DNA of 64,000 nucleotides, taken from Triatoma infestans (lineage: Eukaryota; Arthropoda; Insecta; Hemiptera; Reduviidae). Under the pieces are notes generated by a model that searched no databases, was not told the origin of the DNA, and was given only the letters and a program-made list of their open reading frames with translations. Shown one piece after another: positions 10,501 through 22,500 of this stretch. Numbering within the stretch: position 1 is the first letter of the stretch; the number at the start of each line of letters is the position of its first letter. The position numbers were made by a program, and so were the translations under genes. The stretch covers positions 149,605 through 213,604 of the forward strand of contig JAAEAF010002546.1 of the NCBI GenBank assembly GCA_011037195.1. The letters run 5' to 3'.

Positions 10501-13500
10501 GTCAAACACAGTACACAAACTAAGGTCTCTTTCCCTAGTTAATTGGCCTAAGCCAAGTGAGAAGGAAGGGATTAGCTCAGTGGTAGCGCGCTGGACTAGC
10601 AACGCGGAGGTCCCGGGTTCGAATCCAGCATTCCTGCCCTTAGATTTTCTCTTCCTAGGAAGAGGTCACTGCCACTCACTGTCCGGTGATGAACAGTGTT
10701 GTCTGTAGCTTGAGAACATTGCTTGGAGGCCGGCAGTGCACTGAGAAGGCTCCGGGGGGCACAACAGATCTTTCAGGTCGCAGTGCAATAATCCCCTACA
10801 ACAATCTAGGTTTATGTTATCACACTGTTTTGACAAAAACATCCTGATGAAGAGGCGAAAGCCCTGAAACCGGTCGATAACCACAAAAAATGAAGCAGGC
10901 GATCACGGAAAACATCTCTGATACTTAATATAAACGTAGCTTGAAAGTTGGCGGGTGGGTCCGCAATGCTGGATAACAACTGGTATTTTATCCGTCGTAG
11001 CATGCATAATGATTTTGTTCCTGACCGGTTTCAGAGACAAATCCACCAAGTTCGTGTAGAGAGTTCACCTCAAGTTAATGTTCTATTAGATTAGATTAGA
11101 CTATATGGGGCTAAAACCCCAGGCCAAAGGCAGGCGAAGGCGTTCATTCATAGCTACTCGCCCAGGCTAACTGCTGAACAACTCCAACTAGGCCCGGGGG
11201 GGGCTATAAGGATGGCAGTTGCGTTCTCACTGGTCATTGTAGACTTAATAAGCACAAGCATCGCATGGGCCTGGCAATGGATAGCCTGTGTAGGTTTGGT
11301 CAGGAAGAAGAGGAAACAGCATTGCACGTTTTATGTGAGTGCGAGGGGCTGGTTTCACCTCTTTGGGGAGGAGAAGCTGACGCCTGTAAGCCTCAGCCAG
11401 GAGCCTCTCTCGGTCTGCTAAGTCTAATAAGGCAGACAGGACTCGAGAGTGTGCTCTAATGGGAGGTGCTCTTAACTAAACACCTAGGAACCTCTCAGGA
11501 TTCCAAAGTTCAAATAAAGGACAGGGCGGGGGAGGGGAATCCGACTTACAGGGTGCCACAATAGACCCTTGCGGGTTAAAGAGCGTATGCTAAAGACCCT
11601 TGCGGGACCCTTGGCGTGGGCTAAAGAGCCAACCCCCAATAGAATCTAATCTAATGTTTCTGTTACACTCACACTTGTTGGTTGTATATATGTGTGGAGG
11701 TTATAAGGTTATGTTCCTTATAACCTCCCCTCATATATATATACCAACAAGTGTGATTGTAACAGAAACATTACTTAAGTGAACTCTCTACACGAACTTG
11801 GTGAATTTGTTCTGACGATGGATGAAAATCCGAAACCGGTCAGAAACAAAACCAATATGCATACTACGACGGATAAAATACCAGAAAAAAATAAATAGTT
11901 TGATCATAACGAAAAAAACACACGTCAATACAATGTGTCGCAATTTTGAAAATGGATGAACGCCCTGAAACCGGACGATGACCACACAAAAAAAAGCAGG
12001 CAGACTATAACGGAAAATATCTCCGATCTATTTGGTGTCAAGTGTTTTTCATAATTTAATGTGTGACCAAAATTCCTAGACGTAAGACATTTCTTTTATT
12101 GCCTTATTTCGTATGCAAATTTATAACCCTTATAAATAAATCAATCAATCAATCAATCAATCAAAAACCTGTGTAAATTACAATAAAAGAATATCATTGG
12201 TTACAATATTGCCTCTGTCCGGGATTTGCATCTTTAAGAGAAAAATACTTAAACAAATATATATCATCATTTTACAGCTTTAATGATAAATTTATTCACC
12301 TATTTAGCTTTTCTGAACCAGGTGATTTAGATAAATTAAGTGATATCTACCTATATTGTGTACATACATTCAAACTAAGAAATTTGTTAATTCATTAACA
12401 GAAACACATCTATTTTTTCTTTAATTATTTTTTATTTTTTTATTTTTATCTCATTCTGTTTATCTTATAATATTTACGATTCTGTTTACCTTATTCTATT
12501 AGATTATAAAGGTTGGTATTATAATAAGTTGAATGATACAATCTATTTTTATGAATTTCAATTTGTAAATATTTTGGGCCAACCCCTCTGTATGCCAATG
12601 GCCATAATAGAGTATGTAATAAATAAATAAATAATAAATAAAAAATAAAAGAATATCGTGTGAGTTTTTTTATTACACCAAATTTTTTTCTAATTCATTT
12701 TTTGTTAATTATTAACAATAATAATAATAATTGATTATTTTTACCTATCTTCACGACTGCGTTCTCGATATTCCCTATCACGATCTCGTTCTCTGCTTCG
12801 AGATCTTTCTCTGCTATAATTGTCTGCATAATATCTGCACAAAAAAAAATTAAATAAATAAAAAGAGAATTTAAATAAATACAAAAATCAACAATATTGC
12901 TGAATTGAAAACCAATATTTGGCGAATAAATCTTTATCCGTTATTAGTTATTTCCTCGAATAAGGTTCGAATAAAGAATAAATATTTATTCGTTGAACCA
13001 ATAAAGGAAATAATTATTTACTGATTACTTTTTATTTATTTCTGTTTTTTTACTTTCTCTTACTCCTATAGTAANNNNNNNNNNNNNNNNNNNNGGCACT
13101 TTTAGGGGAGGGGTAGGGTTATGTTTTTCTCTAAAGTGCTATCATAGTTGATTATACAATTCTATCATCCAAAAAAAAGTTATTAGAAATAAATAGATGG
13201 CCAAAATTCCGAGTTTCAAGAAAATCAGTAAAGTGGAAGTGCGCTTTTACTGAACAGTTTTTTCAGTTTTCGATGAATTTTATTAAATTTGGTACACAAA
13301 CTATAAAATTTGTCAATACGTGGTAGCCTGCTTCATTTTGCGGTCATCGACCGGTTTCGGGTGTTCGCCCATTTTCAGGATGCGTTTGTCGGACAGTGTG
13401 ATAACACAGACTTGCACAGAGCAAATTCAGTTCATGCACTCAACTTCAGTTTATTCACCACAACAACTAGGGGAGAAAGTTGTGTGAGTGTTTCACACCA

Positions 13501-16152
13501 GTTTTTTTTTTTTTTGAAAAATGTTTCAAATAAAAGTGATATGTTTCTACTATGTGATGGTTTCTATGTACTTGATATACAGAAGTAATCAACAAGCGTG
13601 TGTGTAACACAATCATTACGTTGAAGTGAACTCTCTCCACGAACTTTGTGAATTTGCTCTGAAGATGGATGAAAATCCGAAACCGGTCAGGAACAAAAGA
13701 AATATGCATGCTATGACGCATAAAATACCGGGTATATAAGTAATAATTAATTTCCTTTTTATTGAAGTAATGAATAAAATTTTTATTTATTATTTATTTA
13801 TTTATTATACGAATCAATTCGAACAATTGGCTATCATCCACAGTTCAACCATTTCATCAATAAGAAATTATATTTCTTTTTATACCTTTCTTTATCTCTT
13901 TCTCGATCCCGATCTCGATCACGATCCCTTTCTCGACTTCTTTCTCGATATTCTCTAGATCGAGATCTATCTCTTCGTGATCTTCTATGAGCTCTTTCTC
14001 TTTCACGTGAACGTGATCTGTCTGTAAATGATATTAATTATTTAAAAAAAAAAAATCGCCAACATGAATCATGAAAGTCGATCTGTGATTAACATGACTG
14101 GGGGACAGCATTTGCCCAAAATACAATCTTTGATATTCTATTCCAGGTGACCACTAAAAAACAAGGGCGGAAAGGGAGCAAAGCACTGTCAGAGACTGGA
14201 GGGCATTTAGTGTACAGATGGTTCAAGGATAGCATGTAGTGCTGGGGCTGAAGTCAAAGGCCTCTTGTCAAATACTTCATGGTATACCAAGCCGAAGTCT
14301 TTGTTATTAAGGTCTATGATGAGGAAAACTTGAGAATAGGAAGACTCCATATCTTTTCGGGCAGTCAGGCTGTGCCGCTTTCAGAACCACCTCATCCTTG
14401 GTTAAGGAGTGTTCTCTACACTCCCTGGTTCTCTATTCCTGACACAACAAAATACGGCAGGAGTGGGTTCCGGGACATATGGGGGAGGGGGAATTTGTGG
14501 TAATAAAAAAGCCGACCAACTGGCCAGAAGTGGGGCGAATACTCCGTTCTATGGTCCATGAACCTATCCTTGGGGTAACCAAAGGGACAGTACGTGCATC
14601 TCTAAAAGAGTGGCTTCTCTGAGGGGGCCACGACACTATCTGGAGAGCAAATGTGTGTAGGATGTGTAAATACAGAATCAAAGTGACCCTTTTCACGGGG
14701 CACGGATGGTTCAATAAACATCTGCGTAAGGTTAGGGTGGGGGTAATCAACTTGGAACCGTTGTGTCCCAAGAAGACTTATAAGGTTTGAAGAAACTTCC
14801 ATTACGAGGTTTATTAGGCAGGGCAATAAGGATAATTAAAGCCTGAATAGGAATGTAGGAAGTGCGAAGAAAAATAAGTCTTCCATAGGCGGATCATCAT
14901 TCTTACCTCTACGCGATCCATAGCTTTTTGTGTTAAGGCTGCGTCAACAAGCGGAGGAGGAGGAGGAAACCCGCCACACACCTTGTTTTTCGATTCCACT
15001 ATAATCACCAAACAGCGCCATAGAGATCTTTGGCACATTTGGGACCAGAGAAGATAATAGCATAAAAAGAAACTGGTTGGGAAAGGCATATACCTCATGA
15101 ATTGGGGAGGAGGTTTCTTATACTAGACTCACAGGGGTAACACAGGTTTGGTTGCAGTGTCTGGGTTAGAGCCCCCATACACTCCTTTGGTAGGAACACG
15201 ACATAGTTTCCTTAAACTTGCAATGTAAACTAAATATTTAGCCTGGTTTGGTATAGCACTTTTCGAGAATATTTCAAGACAATTCTGTTAAGTTTGCCTA
15301 TCATGATGTGTAGGGATGATATTTTGAGTAAGTATGGGATGACACTTAAGGAGTAAGTATTTTCAAATACTTTGGACAACACTAGAAGAAGGCTTATAAG
15401 GTGAGATTTATTAGATTGGACTTCCATTATGAGGTTTATTAGATTGGGCAATAAGAATGATTAAATCACTGAATAGGAATGTAGGACATATGCGGAGAAA
15501 AATAAGTGTCTTCCATAGGCGGCGGATCATCATTCTTACCTCTACGCGAGCCATAGCTTTTTGTTTCAACACCGTGTAGAGTATCTTGCAGTGATGATAC
15601 TAAAATCTTACAACGATCATCATTGGCTGCTTTTGACTGCTTGATTAGTGAAATAGCTGTGACCAATGTTTCTATGGCGCTGGCAAATTCTCCTAAAAAA
15701 AAAAAAAAAAAAAAAAATTACAATTACCAAGAAATGATGGTGCAATCAGGATGGGAATCTATGGGAGATAAGTAACTGGTTTGGAGATTAAGGCCAGCCT
15801 CAATGATTAATGAGGTGTGACTCAATGATTAACACATTTTTACTTTCTCTTACTCCTCCTAGTAAGAGGAAGTATGTATTGTAATCGTGTCAAATTTTCG
15901 ATATTGAGTTTTCACCGGAAATATCTGTTTTGAAGTCCCCTGAGTCCAAAAAAATGGTTTTTAGCAAATGGTCTGTGTGTGTGTGTGTGTGGTGGTGTGT
16001 GTGTGGTGTGTGTGTGTTGTGTACTCTATGTAGTGAAACTATATCTCAAAAACGAAAACATAGAAGTTGAAACTTGATATTCCGTTTAAGGATCACCGTG
16101 GATCTGACAGTACTTATCTGCCAAATTCCCTCAGCCGGAAGTACCGCTTACT

Positions 16153-16183
<31 letters not shown>

Positions 16184-19100
16184 GTTTACTTTTGCATTTT
16201 TTCTCAAAAATGGCTACCGACGATTTTCCTTCAAAACATTTCTCTGGAAAAATTCATTTAAGGGCAGTTATGGGGTAGGGGTGGGGTTTAGTTTTCATCT
16301 AAAGTGCTATTTCAGTTTATTAGACAATTCTGTCATCTAAATAATGTTAATTAGAATTGAAAATGTTGAAATTCAGAGTATGAAAAAATCGGATAACCGG
16401 AAGTGTGTTTACTTTACTAAATAATTTTTTCACTTTTTCGCGATTTTCTCAAAATTGGCTCCGACGCTTTTCTTGAAACTTCCTATATAAACTAAACATA
16501 CAAAGATGTACAACTTTTATTTAAAACATTTCTCTGGAAAAATTCATTTAAGGGCACTTTTAGGGGAGGGGTGTTTTTCTCTAAAGTGCTATCATCGTTG
16601 ATTATACAATTCTATCATCCAAACAAAATTAATTAGAAATAAATAGATGGCCCCAAAATTCCGAGTTTCAAGAAAATTAGTAAACCGGAAGTGCGCTTTT
16701 ACTGAATAGTTTTTTTTTTTACGAATTTCATTAAATTTGGTACACTAACTATAAAATTTGTCAATCATAATTTTGAGAACTGGAGTAAGAGAGAATTGTG
16801 TGAGTGTTTCACACCAGATCTTTTTTTTTTTTAGAGGGAATACACTCTACTAATGAATAAATAAATAATGGATAACGTACCTGCCGCTGCATCAGACACA
16901 GCTCTTGCTATAGCTGAACTGGATACCGTTCGATTTCTGCTCATAATCTCTTCAAATTCGGCTTCTGATAAAGCTGGAGGTTCACTTCGATGTTCAGAAG
17001 CTGATGGCCCACCTACAAACTGACAACATAACACGATTTATTTACTATGTTTATGTTATGATTCTATGACCGTGTATTATGCTAAGAAATCATTGGTAGG
17101 ACTAGTTTAGGGTGACCAAAGTGATTGTCTGGTTATCTATCTTATTGTAGATGGTCCAGGGGCATACAGAGTTCAGATGTGAATTCAGCAGGACGGGCGC
17201 ACTTCATTTTTAAATACGAGGGTCATTCAATGAGTAACGAGACAAGTCGGTGTAGCTCAAAAACGATTTATTAAATAAATACAAAACTTTGGCTACTTTC
17301 AACATAGTCCACAGCAACATTTATACATTGTCCCGTCGTTCTTTTAATTTGTGTATACCTCTGGCATAAAATTCTTTGTGTTGATCTCGAAGCCACTTTT
17401 GCACCTGATTTTTAACTACTTTATTGGATTGAAAATGTTTCCCACATAGAGCCTCTTTAAGGTGTCCAAACAAATGGAAGTCCGATGGGGTGAGGTCGGG
17501 GCTGTAGGGGGAATGTGGAAGGATCTCCCACCCCACTTTGTGAAGTGTTTCTTGAGTTGTTAACTGCGCCATGTATGGGCGCACGTTGTCATGAAGCAAA
17601 ATCACGCCTTTAGTCAAGAGTCCACGACGTTTCATTCGAATGGCAGGCCTTACATTGTTTGTGAGCATATCACTGTAATACTGGCTGTTGATAGTTCCTT
17701 GATGTTCGAACGTTAATGCGAGATTCGAGGGAGGGAGGAAATTGCAACTTCAACCGGTCGTCCACATTCGTTGCTCGTCAAGACACTTATAAACTGTTCT
17801 ACCCATTTTGTAAACGTTCGAAAGGTTCAAACCATTATTCCCGTACACTTTCAACTATTCTTTCGTGGATTTCACTACTATTGATACCATCTGGAACTAA
17901 AAATCTAATCACTGAGCGTTGTTCTTCCGAGGTGCAATGCTCTAAGGGACTGCTGATGAAAAACTAACTACAAGGATGCCAACTTGACGCCCTGTGAAAC
18001 TATTGTATTGTTTAAACAAACCGTTTTCTGAGCTACAACGATTTGTATAGTTACTTAATGAATGACCTTTCGTACTTCGTAACACAATCGTTGGATCGGA
18101 AGAAGTAGTTCTTCAAGTTCCTTAGCCTTCGAGGTCACCTGATCTAACACCACTCGATTAATCCTGAACATTTTCTCCTAACATCTTAGAGCTAGGCTGT
18201 TAAATCATTCTCACGCAAGGCTAGACTTTGTATTGCATCTGGTGGTGATCATTTTGAACAGAATTTGTAAAAATAAACTTGTTAAATAAAGTTGTTTTAA
18301 AACATTTTAAGCATGTTCGAACCTATGTTTATTAAGACATTTTTGTCTCAAAATGACTTCAGTAATACGTGTTCGAGGACCTTGAGAAAAAAAAATAAAT
18401 GAATAAATTTACTGGATGTATTCTTTGAGTTAATGGCGGCCCATTGTGATAATTATGTGGTGGTATGGCATGGGAAGGGCCATGCTGGCTTTGCGGCGGC
18501 CCTTGTGGTGGGCCTTGTTGTGAAACCTGATGCGGTGGCCCTTGATGTGCTGTTCCACTACTTTGTGGGAAGAATGTAGATTGTACATGGGAATGAGTTG
18601 TATTGGCATTTGTTGAACCAGGTCCACCTAAAAAAAGTAATAATATTAATAAAACCGAATCACCCGATTATTAAGTATAAACTTTAATTAATACAATTTT
18701 AATCAAGAAATTTTCTTTAAAATTATGGCAACGTTACAATGTCTGGTTGGCCATAAAAATGGGGGGTAGGTGGGGGAACAGTAATCATAAATTAGATTGA
18801 TGACTAATTAACTAATAATCTATATTTTTCTAGTGACTAACGAGTACAGATTGATCATCTAGTATTTTATTCGTCGTAGCATTGATTATTCATTTGGTTC
18901 CTGACCGGTTTCGGATTTTCATCCATCGTAAGAGCAAATTCACCAAGTTCGTGTAGAGAGTTCACTTCAACGTAAGTGATTATTAACCATATCCTGGGTT
19001 CAATACTAGAGAACTAGACAAATTGAATTTTTTCGAATTTGAGTCAACTACACTAGCATATTGTTCAGATAGTAACCGTTTCAATGCTAGAGGTGGGGTA

Positions 19101-19481
19101 ACTAAAAAAATGACTCCAGAATTCTGGAGTCATTCTTTAGTTAACCACCTCATTGAAACGCTCTTTTTTTAAGATTATCAATATACGTTTCGACAAATTT
19201 ATTGCCTTCTTCAGGAATAAAATTTTTTTTTTTTTTAATGTATTTCGTTATTACATTTCAAGTAACTCTTTTATTTTGCAAGTTTTAGTTTTGTTAATAT
19301 GAAAATTATATGTAAATCCTTGTTAATCATTTTTTTTTTTTGTTTTTTTTTTTTATCTCTGAAGAAGACAATAAATTTTGTCGAAACGTCGTAATTTCTT
19401 AAGAAAATGTTTTCCGCTTCTCATGATCTCCTGTAATTATTATAATCGAACGGTTGGGAATCATTATTATTACAGGTACAT

Positions 19482-19514
<33 letters not shown>

Positions 19515-22500
19515 ATATATATATATATATGAGCATATGCATAGATATGTCTTTTACTGTTAGCTGTATGTTTGTAATTTAGTTATGTGTGAGAAATGAC
19601 TTTAACGAGAGTTTTTAAGAAAGAAAATTTAAGTTTAAATTATCTTAAGATTTATTCTTATTCTTGTCAATTTTTTTTTTTTTATTTAAGGCGCTTCAAT
19701 ATCTATGGTCATTAGCGCCCGCAGCCTTCTCAGTGCACTGCCGGCCTCCGGACACTGTTCTCTTGCTACAGACAACACTGTCCATCACCGAACAGTGAGC
19801 TGTAGAGGCTCCTAGGAAGAAAAAAATCTGAGGGCAGCACTGGACTCAAACCCGGGACCACCGCGTGGGAGTCCAACGCGCTACTCTTGTTAGATTTTAA
19901 AACTGTACCAAAATTATGTTGACCTAAGTTCAATTTCCATAACCAAGCAGAGAAAGTAATTAAGGAATTGATATTTACCACTGATCTGTGGTGGAGGTAT
20001 AGGTCCACTAGGTCCACGGTTCATCGGACCTTGGCCAGGTGTTGGCATATTTTGCATCCCGGGTACCCCTTGTTGATGCGGCATAAATCCACCAGGATTT
20101 TGCATACCTATTAAAATAAAAATTAAAAAAAAAAATGATGTACAACTAAAAAATACAAAAAAAAAAAACAGATCGATTAAAAATTATTTTACTAACCTGG
20201 TGGTCGATTCCAATCAGGTCTTGGAGGTGGGCCACGCTGATCTGGCGGTGGACCACCAGGTATACCTGGTGGCGGACCTCTTGGCGGTATTCCTTGTCCT
20301 GGTGGCGGTGGACCTTGATACTGCTGAGGGGGGGAGAAAAAAGTCGTGAAACACTCATACTCTATTTAATAGAATTTAATTAAGAGAATTTTCTTTAAAA
20401 TTGCAACGTTTCAATGTTTAATTTGGCTGGCCATAAAAGTGGTGGTAAGGGGGTTTTACTTGTACACCTGAGCGACCTTATGTGGTGGAGCGCTCTTTAT
20501 CAAAACCAACAAAGCAAATTTAAATTTAAACTAATAGTCGGATCTCCAATACCCCCCCGTCTAAAATCAAATCTTTCAGAAATGAAAGTGATACATTTCT
20601 ATCTATGCATATTCAATCTATAATAAAATATCACTAGTTCACCATTAGCTACTTAAGTTAACGGCAACTTTAGTATTAAAGAAGAATTTGTCAAAAGACG
20701 GATGGAATTAGCAGCTAAAACGTCAACTTTCAAATAACCTCAGACTTTAATATAATGGATCTTGAATTTTTCAAGGCAATTCAATCATCAAAATGTCGAC
20801 AACAAACAACGAGGTATTAATTGATGTAGCGAAAATAGTTTTTCAAAAAACAAAAAAAATGGGGTTTTCAAAAAAATGAAAAAGAAAAAATTGGCAATTT
20901 TTCTAATATTGTAAACTTATATGGATCCGTATTCTTAGGGGGTACTGCAGACTCAAGGGGGACACCTGAGGAAGCTGGGCCTGGATCAGGGCACATGCAG
21001 ATTCTGTGGGGAGATGGAGGAAACTGCAATACATCTCCTCACCGATTGCAATGCCGTCATCTAAAGAAGATTCAAGAGCCTGGTTGTTACCAGGTTGGGG
21101 AGGGGGAAATGACCATCCAGAACCCTCCAGGATCTTGGAATTCCTTAGGGACTCAACGTGGAGAGGGTGCTTTAGATGAGCAGGCTCACCTACGATGATT
21201 ATTATAAATTTTCCCCAAATTTTGTTTATATTGATATATATGTGAATGGGGGGGAGGGTCCGGAATGCTGGATAACATCTGGCATTTTATCCATCGTAGC
21301 ATGCATATATTTATGATGTATCTGACCGGTTTTGGATATTCATCCATCGTCAGGCTGAGGCTACTATCAATTTCGTGTAGACTCGAGAGTTGATTTTTAA
21401 CTTAATGTTTTTATTGTTGTGGTGGTTGGTTCCGCAGAGCTGGAAAGCATCAGAGACATTTTCCGTGACAGCCTGCTTCTTTTTGTGGTCATCGACCGGT
21501 TTCGGGCGTTCGCCCATCATCAGGATGTTTTTGTTAGACATTGTAATAACATAGGCTTGCACAGAGCAAATACAGTTGATACACTCCAAATGGAAATCCG
21601 AAACCGTCAGGAACCGGTCATAAATATGCTTCCTGCTATGAAGGATAAAATGTTTATATTATTCATTTATTTATTTTTTATAAATGTGACTATTAATTTA
21701 AGAACAGTGGGAGTAATAAATGTATGCTAAACTCTGTCTTTCTGGTGCAGGAACATCCTACCGTAAATAAGTGATTGTACTCAGCATAATGACTTATGCG
21801 TCAGAGATATGGACCATAAAGAAAAAGTCTACAAAAAAAAAAAAACTGCTCGCAACAGAAATGGACTTCTGGAGACGGGCAGCAAGAACTTCCAGAATAG
21901 AAAGAATAAGGACCTTCCTAGATTCCTGAGGAAGAGTGGAAATGATGGAAGTAAAAAAAAAAAAAATTCATAAAAACAAAAAAGACTCTTATGGTTCGGA
22001 CACCGGAAAAAGAATGTCACAGGAAAGATTACCAAACGGTGTCGACGACTGTCAAATTGAGAGAAGAAAGGGCCGAGGAAGAGTTCGTAGGATTTGGCAG
22101 GATGGAATAGAGGAGAGCCTGATAGACCATGGTCTCCAGGAAAATTTGTCACATTTAGGTCAAGGAAACCCACTGAAAAGTGGAACTCCTGGAAAAAAAA
22201 AGGAGAGGTAATAAGGGCTAAAGATAATTTGTAAGGATAGAAAAATAATAATAACTTACCATTCCAGGCGGAGGGCCACCAGGTCTCTGTGGCTGTATTT
22301 GTTGTGGCGGTCCTTGAGGCCTTGGAGGTCCTGAAGCAGAAACGAAATATTTTTTTCCCCAAAACTTCACCAATGCAATAATGCAATTTTCCACTAACAG
22401 CAGTAGTAAAATGCACCAAAACCCCATTAATGTCAGGATTGCAGTTATATGCAAAAGTCTATGCGTTATTTCCTTCATTTAGCTGAATGACTATTTATAC

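Larger units (their letters stand above)
9850..11080. repeat. Cluster of hammerhead-bearing repeats around a SINE
   Basis: Repeats share gcagacctgggaaagcatcag, tatcacggaaaatatctctg and gtgttatcaca around each type A motif. Motifs: a degenerate plus-strand one at 9952-9985, minus 10195-10233 and plus 10840-10879. A type B relic lacking stem II lies near 11030-11045 on the minus strand. SINE family 1 is inserted at 10562-10800. Confidence 0.7.

Noticed and set aside
13467..13721. 84-aa minus-strand ORF
   Set aside because: It spans family X and a hammerhead-type repeat; there is no domain, and the sequence has counterparts elsewhere in the window.
18430..18627. 65-aa minus-strand ORF MDLVQQ
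   Set aside because: It is CPSF6 exon 8 in the wrong frame; the correct frame is Pro/Gln/Gly-rich and joins exons 7 and 9 in phase.
22218..22478. 86-aa minus-strand ORF starting MKEITHR
   Set aside because: Only the part at 22330-22260 is coding (CPSF6 exon 5). The rest is intron read-through; the acceptor TTCAG at 22331-22333 and frame agreement support the exon.
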